Source: Pleurodeles waltl (Eukaryota > Chordata > Amphibia > Caudata > Salamandridae). From it: 64,000 nt of DNA. Below are positions 21,638 through 31,757 of the stretch, one piece after another. A program made the translations under genes and the position numbers. Below the pieces are notes generated by a model that saw only the letters and a program-made list of their open reading frames with translations, was not told the DNA's origin and ran no database searches. Location: assembly GCF_031143425.1 (NCBI RefSeq), contig NC_090439.1, forward strand, positions 640,895,465-640,959,464, given 5' to 3'. Each line of letters begins with the position of its first letter. Position 1 is the stretch's first letter.

Positions 21638-24600
21638 CTACCCAACCTCATGGGAGTTCTCATCACTAAGGCGGAAGAACCTGGACCGACCATCAGCATT
21701 GGCGTGCTCTGTACCAGGACGATGTTCCACCATAAAGTCCATCCCCTGTAGGGAAATGGACCACCTCAACAGTTTTGGATTCTCACCCCTCATCTGCATT
21801 AACCATCTGAGGGGCCTGTGGTCGGTCTGAACTCGGAAGTGAGTCCCAAACAAGTAGGGTCTTAGCTTCTTCAGTGCCCAGACCACAGCAAACGCTTCTC
21901 GTTCTATGGCACTCCACCTACGTTCCCTGGGTAGTAACCTCCTGCTTATGAAGGCTACGGGTTGATCTAGACCCTCTTCATTAAGCTGTGAGAGTACTGC
22001 TCCAATACCATGCTCTGAGGTGTCTGTTTGCACAACAAACTCCTTGGAGTAGTCAGGTGCCTGCAGCACAGGTGCTGTGCACATGGCAGCCTTCAGGGCA
22101 TCAAAAGCGTTCTGGCAAGCCTCTGTCCAGATCACTTTCTTGGGTTGCTTCTTAGAAGTCAACTCAGTTAAGGGGGTAACAATGGTACCATATCCCTTAA
22201 CAAACCCCCGGTAATATCCTGTCAGACCTAAAAAGGCTCTCACTTCAGTCTGGGTCTTGGGAGGCTCCCAAGCCAGAACCGTGTCAATCTTAGGCTGTAG
22301 GGGTGCCACCTGGCCACTCCCCACCTGGTGTCCTAAGTAAACCACAGAACCCTGCCCTATTTGGCACTTGCTCGCCTTAATAGTGAGGCCTGCCTTCTGC
22401 AGGGCCTCTAACACTCTCCAGAGGTGTTGCAGGTGTTCCTCCCATGTGGAACTAAACACAGCAATGTCATCCAGGTAGGCGGCACTGAACTCATCCAGTC
22501 CTGCCAACACCTGGTTGACCAACCTCTGAAAGGTGGCAGGGGCGTTCTTCATCCCAAAGGGCATCACATTGAAGTGGAAGTGCCCATCTGGGGTAGAGAA
22601 TGCTGACCTCTCCTTTGCCCCCTCAGTTAAGGCAATCTGCCAGTACCCAGATGTTAAATCAAACGTACTGAGGTACTTGGCAGCTCCTAACCGATCAATG
22701 AGCTCATCAGCTCGGGGGATGGGGTGTGCGTCAGTCTTGCTGACCGCATTGAGACCCCAGTAGTCCACACAGTACCTAAGTTCTGGAGTGGCACCAGGAG
22801 CAGCAGCCTTTGGGACCAAGACCACTGGGCTGGCCCAAGGACTGCTGGAGTGCTCAATAACCCCTAGGGTTAACATTTTCGAGATTTCCTCCTTAATGCA
22901 AGCCCTGACCCTGTCAGTCACCCTGTAAACCTTATGTTTAACAGGTGTACTGTCCCCAGTGTCCACATCATGTGTGCACAGGTGTGTGACTCCTGGGATC
23001 AGAGAAAACAGCGAGGCAAACTGTCCCAGCACGTGGCGACAGTCCCTCTGCTGTTCCTCAGTCAGGGAGGGGGAGAGGATCACTCCCTCCACAGACCCAT
23101 CTTTCTCTCCTGCAGACAGGAGGTCAGGAAGAGGCTCACTCTCTTCCTCCACCCCGTCATCTGTCGCTAGGAGCATGGATAGCTCAGTTCGCTCAAAGTG
23201 TGGTTTGAGGCGGTTGACATGTAGGACCCTCAAAGGGTTCCTGGGGGATTGCAAGTCTACCAGATAGGTGACCTCGCTCTTTCTTTCCACCACCTCAAAA
23301 GGCCCAGTCCACTTATCTTGGAGAGCCCTAGGCTCCACTGGTGCCATGACCCACACTTTTTGTTCAGGCTGAAACTCAACCAGAGTGGCATTCTGGTCGT
23401 ACCACCATTTCATTTCCTCCTGGCTTGCTTCCAGGTTCTCCTGAGCGAGACTCCTGAAGCGGGCAGTCTGGTTTCTTAGTGCCAGCATGTAGCTAAATAC
23501 ATCCTGGGGTGGTTTACTAGGAGCTTTCTCCAAAGCCTCCTTCACCAGACTGAGCGGTCCCCTCACAGGGTGGCCATAGATGAGCTCAAAGGGGCTAAAG
23601 CCAAGTCTCTTTTGAGGCACCTCCCTGTAAGCGAACAGAAGGCATGGCAAGAGGACGTCCCACTTACGCCTCAAGGGCTCTGACAGGCCCTGAATCATGC
23701 CTTTCAAGGTGCGGTTGAATCTCTCAACCAGACCATTACTTTGGGGGTGGTAAGGGGTGGTGAACTTGTAGGTTACCCCACACACCTTCCACAGAGACTT
23801 CATATAAGTGGATATGAAGTTTGTACCTCTATCAGATACCACTTCCTTGGGGAAACCCATGCGGGTAAAAACTCCCATCAAGGCACGTCCCACCACGGGG
23901 GCAGTGACCGTCCTTAGAGGAATGGCTTCTGGGTACCGTGTGGCAAGGTCCACCAAGACCAGGATGAACCTGTTGCCCATGGCTGTCTTGGGATCCAGAG
24001 GCCCCACAATGTCAATTCCTACCCTTTCAAAGGGAGTACTGTCTACAGGTAAGGGTTGGAGGGGAGCTTTGCATTTCCCCCCACTCTTGCCACTTGCCTG
24101 ACAAGTCTGACAAGACCTACAATAAGCAGCTGACTGCTTGTGCATCAAGGGCCAGAAAAAGTGGGATACAAGCCTCTTATAGGTCTTGTCCTGCCCTAGA
24201 TGTCCTGCCAAATGCACATCGTGAGCCAAACCCAGTAGGAAGGCCCTGAAGCACTGGGGTACCACCAGCATACTAGCTGACCCAGGCTCAGGAACCTTAG
24301 GCTCACTATACAGGAGGCCATCCTCCCAATATATCAGGTGAGTGCCTGGCGCCTCACCAGCCTCCTGGGCTGCAGCCTGCTGCCGTAGCCCCTCAAGAGT
24401 AGGGCACTCCTTCTGCGCTGTGCTGAATGCTTTCCTGGTGGGTCCCCCTTCCTGCTGCCTCTGCGACAGCTCAGGGACCTTCCCCAGTTCAGCCACCTGT
24501 TCCCCTGTAGGCTCTGGGGCATCACCCTCAGGCTCTGCCTCCTCCCGGACCGTGGGAACTTCTGGGGCCGGTTTCCCACGCCCCCTGCCCTTCCTCTTCT

Positions 24601-24832
24601 TGGCGGTCCCCTGGGCCACTGTTTGAGGCTCCAGGGGCTCTTGACTACCCTGATTGGCTGCCATAGACCGGGTGGATACGCATACCCACCCAGGCAGACC
24701 CAACATCTCCAAGTGAGACCTGTGTTCCACCTCCTTCCAAGGGGAATCCTCCAGGTCATTACCTAGCAAACAATCAATAGGCATGGTTGGACTCACAGCT
24801 ACTTTCCAGGAACCTGAGACCCCCCTCCCCAT
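21638..24832 (-). CDS. Gypsy pol: integrase, then reverse transcriptase and RNase H
   Basis: An open frame of 1064 codons. Near residue 20 it still carries the end of the protease (DCLLGND). A low-complexity linker follows to about 160. The integrase runs about 165-560: an H2C2 zinc-binding region (HLAGHLG..., CRSCQTC), the DDE core (GIDIVGPLD, SDRGTNFIS, NGLVERFNRTLKG) and a C-terminal GPF module (KWTGPFEVVE). Reverse transcriptase is at about 640-830 with AYLDDIAVFS as the catalytic motif, followed by RNase H (QTDTSEHGIGAVLSQ, EREAFAVVWAL, TDHRPLRWL). Integrase preceding reverse transcriptase is typical of Gmr1-like elements. All catalytic residues I can check are present. The annotated first Met is only where the frame opens; translation would normally reach it from gag. 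Confidence 0.95.
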   Translation of the reverse strand: MGRGVSGSWKVAVSPTMPIDCLLGNDLEDSPWKEVEHRSHLEMLGLPGWVCVSTRSMAANQGSQEPLEPQTVAQGTAKKRKGRGRGKPAPEVPTVREEAEPEGDAPEPTGEQVAELGKVPELSQRQQEGGPTRKAFSTAQKECPTLEGLRQQAAAQEAGEAPGTHLIYWEDGLLYSEPKVPEPGSASMLVVPQCFRAFLLGLAHDVHLAGHLGQDKTYKRLVSHFFWPLMHKQSAAYCRSCQTCQASGKSGGKCKAPLQPLPVDSTPFERVGIDIVGPLDPKTAMGNRFILVLVDLATRYPEAIPLRTVTAPVVGRALMGVFTRMGFPKEVVSDRGTNFISTYMKSLWKVCGVTYKFTTPYHPQSNGLVERFNRTLKGMIQGLSEPLRRKWDVLLPCLLFAYREVPQKRLGFSPFELIYGHPVRGPLSLVKEALEKAPSKPPQDVFSYMLALRNQTARFRSLAQENLEASQEEMKWWYDQNATLVEFQPEQKVWVMAPVEPRALQDKWTGPFEVVERKSEVTYLVDLQSPRNPLRVLHVNRLKPHFERTELSMLLATDDGVEEESEPLPDLLSAGEKDGSVEGVILSPSLTEEQQRDCRHVLGQFASLFSLIPGVTHLCTHDVDTGDSTPVKHKVYRVTDRVRACIKEEISKMLTLGVIEHSSSPWASPVVLVPKAAAPGATPELRYCVDYWGLNAVSKTDAHPIPRADELIDRLGAAKYLSTFDLTSGYWQIALTEGAKERSAFSTPDGHFHFNVMPFGMKNAPATFQRLVNQVLAGLDEFSAAYLDDIAVFSSTWEEHLQHLWRVLEALQKAGLTIKASKCQIGQGSVVYLGHQVGSGQVAPLQPKIDTVLAWEPPKTQTEVRAFLGLTGYYRGFVKGYGTIVTPLTELTSKKQPKKVIWTEACQNAFDALKAAMCTAPVLQAPDYSKEFVVQTDTSEHGIGAVLSQLNEEGLDQPVAFISRRLLPRERRWSAIEREAFAVVWALKKLRPYLFGTHFRVQTDHRPLRWLMQMRGENPKLLRWSISLQGMDFMVEHRPGTEHANADGRSRFFRLSDENSHEVG

Positions 24833-25430
24833 TCAAAGGGAACCTGCGCCACTCTGCAGAGGCGCTCAGAGTTGTCTACCGCAACTACTTGGTGAAGTAC
24901 CCGGGGATCAATCTGCTCTTCAGACACCAGGTGACTCCTCACTGTAGTCACACTGGCTCCTGTGTCTCTCAGAGCCTCCACCCTCTGTCCATTGATGGTC
25001 ACCCATTGCCTGTATTTCTTAGTGTTATCAGGCACTAGGTTTCTCTGGACCATCTCACTGTCCCCTAGTGAGACAAGGGTCATTTCTGCTGGTTCCCACC
25101 CACCTGAAACCAACTCCTCCCCAAGCGCTACACTGACCAAACCCTGGGACGGTGCACCAGTGGGTACCGGTGTACTTTTGGGGCATTTGGGGTCCCCCCT
25201 CACATGACCCACCTTGTCACATGCATAGCACTTACGTGGGGGACCACCTGCCACTGGCTTCCCTTTGGCCAACCATGGCTTCTTTTCACTGGGGGGCTGG
25301 GAATCCTTACCCTGGGAATCAGTTTGGGGCCCTTTAGAGGACTCCCCCTGTTTGCCCTTACCCCCTCCTTTCTTCTGAGAGGGACCCTGCCCACCCTTGG
25401 CGTGGTCTCCCCCATACCTCTTTGGACCCT
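24799..25430 (-). pseudogene. Gypsy nucleocapsid zinc knuckle and protease part
   Basis: In this frame a CCHC-type knuckle (CYACDKVGHVRG..C) is followed by the aspartic protease active site ALRDTGASVTTV. The frame joins gag on one side and pol on the other only across indels: one near 25415-25430 and one in the C-run at about 24818-24832. The lesion at the pol side falls inside the protease domain, so it is more likely damage than programmed frameshifting. Because both flanking frames are otherwise well kept, the damage looks recent. Confidence 0.8.
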
Positions 25431-26453
25431 GGTGCTCTCCCAGCGGTCCGCTTCCTGCGCAAGCTTCCTGGGGTCAGTCAGTTTGCTGTCAATGAGGTGC
25501 TGGCGCAGCTCTGGAAAACATAAACTGTACAAGTGCTCCCAAGCAATTTAATTGTAAAGCCCCTCATATGTGTTTACCTTACTGCCCTTCACCCAACCAT
25601 CTAGTGACCTGCAAAAAGAATCAACACATTCCAACCATGTTTGGGATTCCTTTCTCTTGTAGGATCTAAACTTCTCCTTGTACTGCTCAGGGGTGAGACC
25701 ATACCTGGTGAGTAAGGCCTCCTTCATGACAGGGTAGGTGAGACTCTGGGCATCCCCTAAGGCCGTCAGTGTGTCCCTCCCCTCTGCCTCAAAATGTTTC
25801 CACAGGGCTGCCCCCCAATGAACTTCAGGGACCAGGTTCATGTGGAGAGCTGACTCATAACCCTTGAACCACAAGTAGATATCATCCTCCCTCTTATAAT
25901 CCCTCACAAGGTCTTTTGGGATGTGTACCCTTCTCTCCGGCTGCACTGTAGGATTGCTGCCACCATCCCTACTGGACTGGCTCCTCTGATCTAACTCCTT
26001 TAAGTTAAGCTCATGAGCCAGCTGCATCTTCCTTTCCTCAAGGACTGCTCTTCTCTCATCTCTTTCTTTCTCCAGATTGAGCTTCTGCAGCTCCAATTGG
26101 TATGCCCTCTCTGCCTGTCTGTCCTGCAACTCCTCAGGTGTCAGACCCTTGGATGAGACACTGCTACCTGCCCTGGAGACCTTCTCCCTGGACATAACAG
26201 GCCCACCCACAATACCATTGTGTACTGAACACTCTTCCTCATCCTCCTCATCTCCCTCATCCTCTGTGTGCCCTTCAGTGCTCTTGGCTGTCACCCAGGC
26301 CCTCAGAGCCTTTTGCAGCTCCTCCTTCCTGGATGAGCTCTTAATGGGACAGTCAAAACTTTTACAGAACTGCTTCAACTGAGCTTTGGTATAACTCTCC
26401 AATTTCTCAAGGTCAAAGTCAGCTCCAACTGATGCATCTCCAAGTAGAGACAT
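25431..26453 (-). pseudogene. Gypsy gag with a SCAN-like capsid region, one nonsense codon
   Basis: The frame opens at 26525; I prefer the Met at 26453 (MSLLGDASV) because the preceding codons look like leader. N-terminus has a SAP-like helix pair (about residues 10-55), an acidic stretch, then a long charged coiled-coil (LEKERDERRAVLEERKMQLA). The C-terminal half (YKEKFRSYKRKESQTWLECVD onward) has the helix pattern of a SCAN domain, in keeping with the published derivation of SCAN domains from Gmr1-like gag. A TAA at 25548-25550 interrupts that domain; the same frame continues open beyond it to about 25430. Confidence 0.85.
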
Positions 26454-26681
26454 GATGAAAGGTAAAAAGAGTGCAAAGTTCCAAATGCAGAAATAAGTTC
26501 CCAAATGAAGTTCAAAATCAATCAAGGATCAGCGAAAAAAAAGATAGTGGACGCAGGGAAAAATCAACAAAAAGAGAAAAAGCAAAAATCTCAAGACAAG
26601 CAGTATGTGGTCACGTAGTGGTCTGAACTCAAACAGTAGTGTACACTTAATTACTGTATGTCAAGTACAAATACAAGTCCA
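26454..26681 (-). other. Gypsy 5' leader
   Basis: A-rich leader between primer binding site and gag, with no reading frame conserved. About 230 nt, short for a packaging leader, though the LTR R/U5 adds to it. Confidence 0.5.
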
Positions 26682-26702
26682 AATCCCACCCGCTGATCAC
26701 CA
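26682..26702 (-). other. Primer binding site, tRNA-Leu-like
   Basis: One base inside the 5' LTR the minus strand reads TGGTGATCAGCGGGTGGGAT. Its complement ends in CCA and resembles the 3' end of a tRNA-Leu (AATCCCACCGCTGCCACCA), allowing two single-base differences in length. The match is not perfect, so the primer is a suggestion. Confidence 0.45.
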
Positions 26703-27768
26703 ATGTTAGAAATGGGGTCTTTGGTTGACAGTCAGGTTACCCTCTGTTCAAGCAAGGACCCTCACTCTAGTCAGGGTAAAAGAGAATCACCCTCAGCTAA
26801 CCCCTGCTTACCCCCTTGGTAGCTTGGCAGAGCAATAGGCTTAACTTCAGAGCGCTAGGTGTAGAGTATTTATACCAACACACACAGTAACTTAATGAAA
26901 ACACTACAAAATGACACAACACCGGTTTAGAAAAATAGGAAATATTTATCTAAACAAAACAAGACCAAAACAACAAAAATCCGACATACACAAGTCAAGT
27001 TAAGATTTTTTTAGAGATTAAACTCAAAAATAGCGCTTAGAAACAAAAATGCTTCGATGAGATGTTAACACGGCGTCGTGACGGAGTCGTTCCCAACAAG
27101 CCGACACCAGCGGCGCCGGACACGGAGTCGTGTAGACCCCCAAGTACAGTACCTTTGATGAAGAGCGAAAATAAGCCGATGCGCGAAGTTGGGGATCGCG
27201 GCATCTGTGCGAAATGTTGAATCCACGCACTTCGAGCGGCGTCGGTCATGACGTAGTGCGGCGACTTCCACGGAGTCGCGGACTTCAGCGAGACTGCTGC
27301 GGCGTGGGGCCTGCGAAGAGCGTCGCGTTCCAGCGAAGGTCACGGCATCGGCGGCGTTACCGGATTCAGCAGCGGCGTCGGTCCGGAGTCGTCCGAAGTC
27401 GATTTCCTTGGATTTCCACCAGCTTTCCTTTCAAGGGCCTAGGGACTGGATAGGGCACCACTTGTCAGAGCAGGAGTCTCTCCAGAGTCTCCAGGTGCTG
27501 GCAGAGAGAAGTCTTTGCTGTCCCTGAGACTTCAAACAACAGGAGGCAATCTCTAAATCAAGCCCTTGGAGATTTCTTCACAAGATGGAAGGCACACAAA
27601 GTCCAGTCTTTGCCCTCTTACTCTGGCAGAAGCAGCACTGCAGGAAAGCTCCACAAAGCACAGTCACATGCAGGGCAGCACTTCTTCCTCAGCTATCAAC
27701 TCTTCTCCAGGCAGAGGGTCCTCTTGGATCCAGAAGTGTTTCTAAAGTCTGTAGATTTGGGTGCCCTT

Positions 27769-27774
27769 CTTATA
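27769..27774 (-). promoter_or_regulatory. TATA-like box of 5' LTR
   Basis: TATAAG on the minus strand within GGGTATAAGAAGGGC, identical to the 3' LTR. This would drive the provirus transcript. Confidence 0.6.
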
Positions 27775-28345
27775 CCCATTTTAGTCTTTGAAGTCACCTT
27801 TCTTCAAAGGGGACTCACACCTACTTGTGAAATCCTGCCTTGCCCAAGCAAGGCCTCAGACACACACCAGGGGGTTGGAGCCGGCATTGTCAGAGACAGG
27901 CACAGTCCTTTCAGATGAGAGTGACCACTCCACCCCTCCCTCCTAGCAGAGATGGCTAATCAGGAAATGCAGGTTACACCCCAGCCCCCTTTGTGTCACT
28001 GTCTAGTGCGAGGTGAAAAACAACCCAACTGTCAAACTGACCCAGACAGGGAATCCACAAACAAGGCAGAGTCACAGAATGGTTTAAGCAAGAAAATGCT
28101 CACTTTCTAAAAGTGGCATTTTCAAACGCACAATCTTAAAATCAACTTTACTAAAAGATGTATTTTTTAATTGTGAGTTCAGGGACCCCAAACTCCACAT
28201 GTCCATTTACTCTCTAGGGGAATCTACACTTTAATCATATTTAAAGGTAGCCCCCATATTATCCTATGAGAGAGACAGGCCTTGCAACAGTGAAAAACGA
28301 AATTGGCAGTATTTCACTGTCAGGACATATAAACCACATTACTAT

Positions 28346-28756
28346 GGGGGTCATTCTGACCGGCGGCCAGGGTTTTTCCGCTGCCCTTGTGAATCCTCCA
28401 TGGCGGCGGAGCGTGCTCCGCCGCCATGGGGATTCTGACACCCCCTACCGCCATCCGCGGGGCCCCCGTAAGAGGGCCCCACTTTGTATTTCAGTGTCTG
28501 CTATGCAGACACTGAAATACGCGACGGGTGCCACTGCACCCGTCGCACCTTCCCACTCCGCCGGCTCAATTCTGAGCCGGCGTCCTTGTGGGAAGGATGA
28601 TTTGCCCTGGGCTGGCGGGCGGCCTTTTGGCGGTCGCCCACCAGCCCAGGGCAAATCCCAAAATACCCTCAGCGGTCTTTCGACCGCGAAGCGGTATTTT
28701 GGAGGGGGAAGTCTGGCGGGCGGCCTCTGCCGCCCGCCAGACTTAGAATGACCCCC
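28346..28756. mobile_element. Harbinger-type palindromic element M5 inside the 5' LTR
   Basis: GGGGGTCATTCTGACC to GAATGACCCCC, flanked by TAT at 28343-28345 and 28757-28759. The interior has the same order of parts as M4 (CATGGCGG/CCGCCATGG palindrome, CAGTGTCTGC/GCAGACACTG hairpin, GCCGGCTC/GAGCCGGC, GGCGGTCGCCC), but sequence and length differ strongly, whereas the surrounding LTR is nearly identical. It therefore is a separate family copy and not a mutated twin of M4. Confidence 0.9.
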
Positions 28757-29250
28757 TATATGTCCTACCTTATCCATACACTGCACCCTGCCCTTGGGGC
28801 TACCTAGGGCCTACCTTAGGGGTGCCTTACATGTAAGAAAATGGAAGGTTTAGGCCTGGCAAGTGGGTACACTTGCCAAGTCGAATTTACAGTGTAAAAA
28901 TACACTTACAGATACTGCAGTGGCAGGTCTGAGACATGATTACAGGGTTACTTGTGTGGGTGGCACAACCAGTGCTGCAGGCCCACTAGTAACATTTGAT
29001 TTACAGGTCCTGGGCACCTCTGGTGCACTTTACTAGGGACTTAACAGTAAAACAAATATGCCAATCATGGAGAACCAATTACGTACCCATTTTAAACAGG
29101 AGCCCTTGCACGTTAGCACTGGGTAGCAGTGGTAAAGTGCCCAGAGTAACAAAAACAGTAAAATCAGAGTCCAGCACACATCAACAACCTGGGGAACAGA
29201 GGCAAAAAGTTAAGGGAGACCACGCCAAGGATGAAAAGTCTAACAAATGA

Positions 29251-29750
29251 CAAATGCACTTTTCTTTTTAATTTGTCCGAAAATATCTCATTCTACGTAT
29301 ATCATTTGTATATCGTTCATCAGAGGCTAAATCGTTCACTCTCTCTCACTCTAAATCTCTCACTTACTCTCTCTCTCAGGTTTGGGTGGTTAGGGGCCTT
29401 TGCCACAGGACCTGGGCGCAGGCCAGGCCCTGGGACCAACCCTACCACGCATGGTCAAAGGCTGTGTGCAGTGCACAGTTGGGTGGTCATTGGGGTTTGG
29501 GCACAGGGCTGCAGTCAACCGCCGCTGTGAATGGCCAAAGGCCGTGCTCGGTGGTGGTTGAGTTAACGTATAGTAATGAGAATTACTTTATGTTAAAAAA
29601 AAGCGTAGAAATTTACTGAAAAAAACAAGTGTTAAAGGAGCGTTATAGTTGGGAAATAGAATTAAAAACAAAACATAGAAAGTCACTTAAAAAACAAAGT
29701 TTACAGGGATGTTATAGTTAGGTTCTGAATTTACTCGTACATAACCATAG
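29251..29750. other. Unassigned sequence with short CT-rich tract
   Basis: Contains a CTCTCT-type tract at 29338-29378 and a GC-rich part at 29385-29560 without conserved frame. Repeats of the motif GTTAAAxGAxxGTTATAGTT (29630 and 29697) suggest an old tandem unit of about 70 bp. Confidence 0.4.
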
Positions 29751-29754
29751 AAAT

Positions 29755-29990
29755 TCACCAGTTATAGTTATTTCAAGTAACTATAACTCGTGCAGTAAGT
29801 TAACAATAACTTGCACCCTCGCCAAGCACATTTTATTTATGAATAATATTGCAACAAATGTTGCAGTGATATTTTTTATGATGTTGTAAAAGATATCATA
29901 AGTGCTGTAATATCTGGAGTAATTAGAAGTGCATGGTTAGGGTGCGAGTTTCTGTATAAGTACAGAGAGAGAGTGAGACAGATTTCTCTC
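29755..29990. repeat. Second copy of the 15546-15740 repeat
   Basis: Same order of blocks as at 15546-15740 (CACCAGTTATAGTTAT, AAGTAACTATAACTCGTGC, CACCCTCGCCAAGCACA, AGAAGTGCATGGT). In both places the repeat lies beside a long TA array, so the array may belong to the element. Confidence 0.6.
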
Positions 29991-29992
29991 TC

Positions 29993-30025
29993 TCTCTCTA
30001 TATATATATCTATATATATATATAC

Positions 30026-30066
<41 letters not shown>
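29993..30066. repeat. TA microsatellite
   Basis: CTCTCTCTC followed by nearly pure TATATA for about 65 bp. Confidence 0.95.
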
Positions 30067-30068
<2 letters not shown>

Positions 30069-31476
30069 CTCTTTATCTATCTTTATAGAACACTTTTTTA
30101 AATACATGTTTAGTTTCCCTGGGGGGCAATCATGAGCCCAAAGGAAATCACACATGTATAAAATAATTATGCCTCCATAGGTGTCGGCCTGTGTCAGTAG
30201 GGCCGACCTATTCAGTTTCATTTTACTTTCTTTTATTAAATTAATTTTATTTGTTTTTCACCCCCTGGGGGGTGCGCAATCGCCCCCCCAGGGGAAAACC
30301 ATTATTTATTTTTAAAGATAATGTCCCCATGGGACGGGGGGTCAGCTCACTTACACAGGGCTGACTCCCCAAACAAGATCTCTGGTGCCTAGGGACGTTT
30401 CCTGGCTGTGGAAATGGTGCCAGGAAGGTATCAATGGAAAGGGGAGACTCTCCCCTTTCCATCGATGCCTCCCTGGCATCTGGGGAGGGTGTTTTGACTT
30501 TTTTTCCACTACCAGATTGGGGAGAGGAAGCTCTCCTGCCCCCTAATCCTCCGGTGGAGAAAACTGTGATGTCAGTTCCTCTGGCAGCATGCTGACGTCA
30601 CAGATTGGTGGGAAGGGATCAGGAGAAGATGTGGAAGCTATTCCGTGTCTCCCCAGGTCTTTTTAAAGAAACAAATCCTCCTGTGCTTTGTACCGGAGGA
30701 TTTTTCAAACCCCTCCCTGGTAATGGCCACTGGTTGTGACACACACCAGAGAGGGTGTCCATGTGACACTATTAGCTGTTTTTTGTGTTGCACTTTCTAC
30801 TATGAGAGAGGTTGATACTAGTCCTCTATAAATATCCTGGGCTGCATCATAAAGTGTTCACTGCTAGTGCTAATTTTAGACAAGGGGCTGCATCACATAA
30901 AACCTGTTCATATACAGTTTCTGGCACAGCCTGGGCTAATTTGTGTCTTAAGTAGTTGAAGCTCTGGAACAATGCTAGTTTACCACCTTCGGCAGTGGTA
31001 AACGGTTGGTTGTCACAGGAAAGTGCTGGTTTTTGTGAGTTATATAATGTTTGTTAAGATATCTAAATAAAACAACAGACCATGAAACAATAACATTATT
31101 TTCACATATTGACACACCTGTTTTAATACATGGGTAAAATATGTTTACAGTAAGTACTGCCTTAAATGACCACCAGGGAAATAAAGTAGTAGCACTCAAA
31201 CATGTTTTGTGAAACAGTCCCTTTTTCTTGTTCTGTATAAACACCTGTATAACTCTCTTTTCTCCCCCTCTCTCTAATGTATTTCTACTCTGGTAAAGCC
31301 CTATTTACATTTTCAGTAGTGTTTATTCTAGGGTTTGGAAGGTCTCCTCTTTGAGGTGGAAGTTTTTGTTTAGGACTTGCTACTTGCCTGATTACTTTGT
31401 TCCTAAAAATCCTGCTCTTTTTTTGTGATATTCTCTTACTCCCATTTCGAAGGATTCTAAGGGAGGTTTTGATTTA
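30067..31476. other. Unassigned repeat-like sequence
   Basis: Includes short palindromes (CCCCTGGGGGG/CCCCCCAGGGG near 30265-30295; GGAAAGGGGAGACT and its inverse near 30435-30465) and a TGACGTCA at 30593. No protein domain in any frame. The first part resembles the GC-rich stretch after the paired repeat at 15.5 kb in general make-up only. Confidence 0.35.
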
Positions 31477-31757
31477 GGGCCAGATTACGAGTCTGGCGGT
31501 CTGCTGTGCAGACAGGTGGCATTTTCAGGGTGCTGGTGCCCCCTGCATGCAGCAGCATTGCCGCCGGCTCTATGAGTCATTGACAATGCTGCTGCCCCTT
31601 TCCCACTGGGCTCACCGGCAGAAACCTTGGTTTCTGTTGGCCAGCCTATTGGGAAAGTTGTAATGCGGTCTGCAAGAAGGTCGACCGCATGGCGACAACC
31701 TCCCTACTGGGAGTTTGTGGGTGGGTCTTTCCCTCTGCCAAATCTTTAATCAGCCCC
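31477..31757. mobile_element. Harbinger-type non-autonomous element M6
   Basis: Left end GGGCCAGATTACGAGTCTGG, right end CAAATCTTTAATCAGCCCC, weak inverted repeats. The interior has the family's GTGCTGGTGCCCCCTGCA, CCGCCGGCTC/GAGTCATTG and CCCACTGGGC blocks in the same order as M1 and M7. Target duplication is not clear (TTA left, TAA right). Confidence 0.65.

Larger units (their letters stand above)
18891..29245 (-). mobile_element. Complete Ty3/gypsy provirus-like LTR retrotransposon, Gmr1-like
   Basis: Two LTRs in the same orientation flank an internal region with gag, protease and pol on the minus strand. Direct target duplications AATGA sit at 18886-18890 and 29246-29250. The order in pol is integrase, then reverse transcriptase and RNase H, which is the published hallmark of Gmr1-like elements and the reverse of ordinary Ty3/gypsy. 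By eye the first 370 bp of the two LTRs differ at roughly 9 positions, so the insertion is fairly recent. gag/protease carry one nonsense and two frameshift lesions; pol is open throughout. No envelope-like frame is present. Confidence 0.95.
26704..29245 (-). repeat. 5' LTR of the gypsy provirus (2542 bp)
   Basis: TGTTAGAAATGGGG to GTCTAACA, collinear with the LTR at 18891-21606 and differing by a few percent outside the insert. It carries a different 411-bp Harbinger-type insert (28346-28756) at exactly the same site as the other LTR. Confidence 0.95.

Noticed and set aside
24799..24832. Programmed frameshift between protease and pol
   Set aside because: The break lies inside the protease domain in a C-run, so an indel is more likely than a regulated site.
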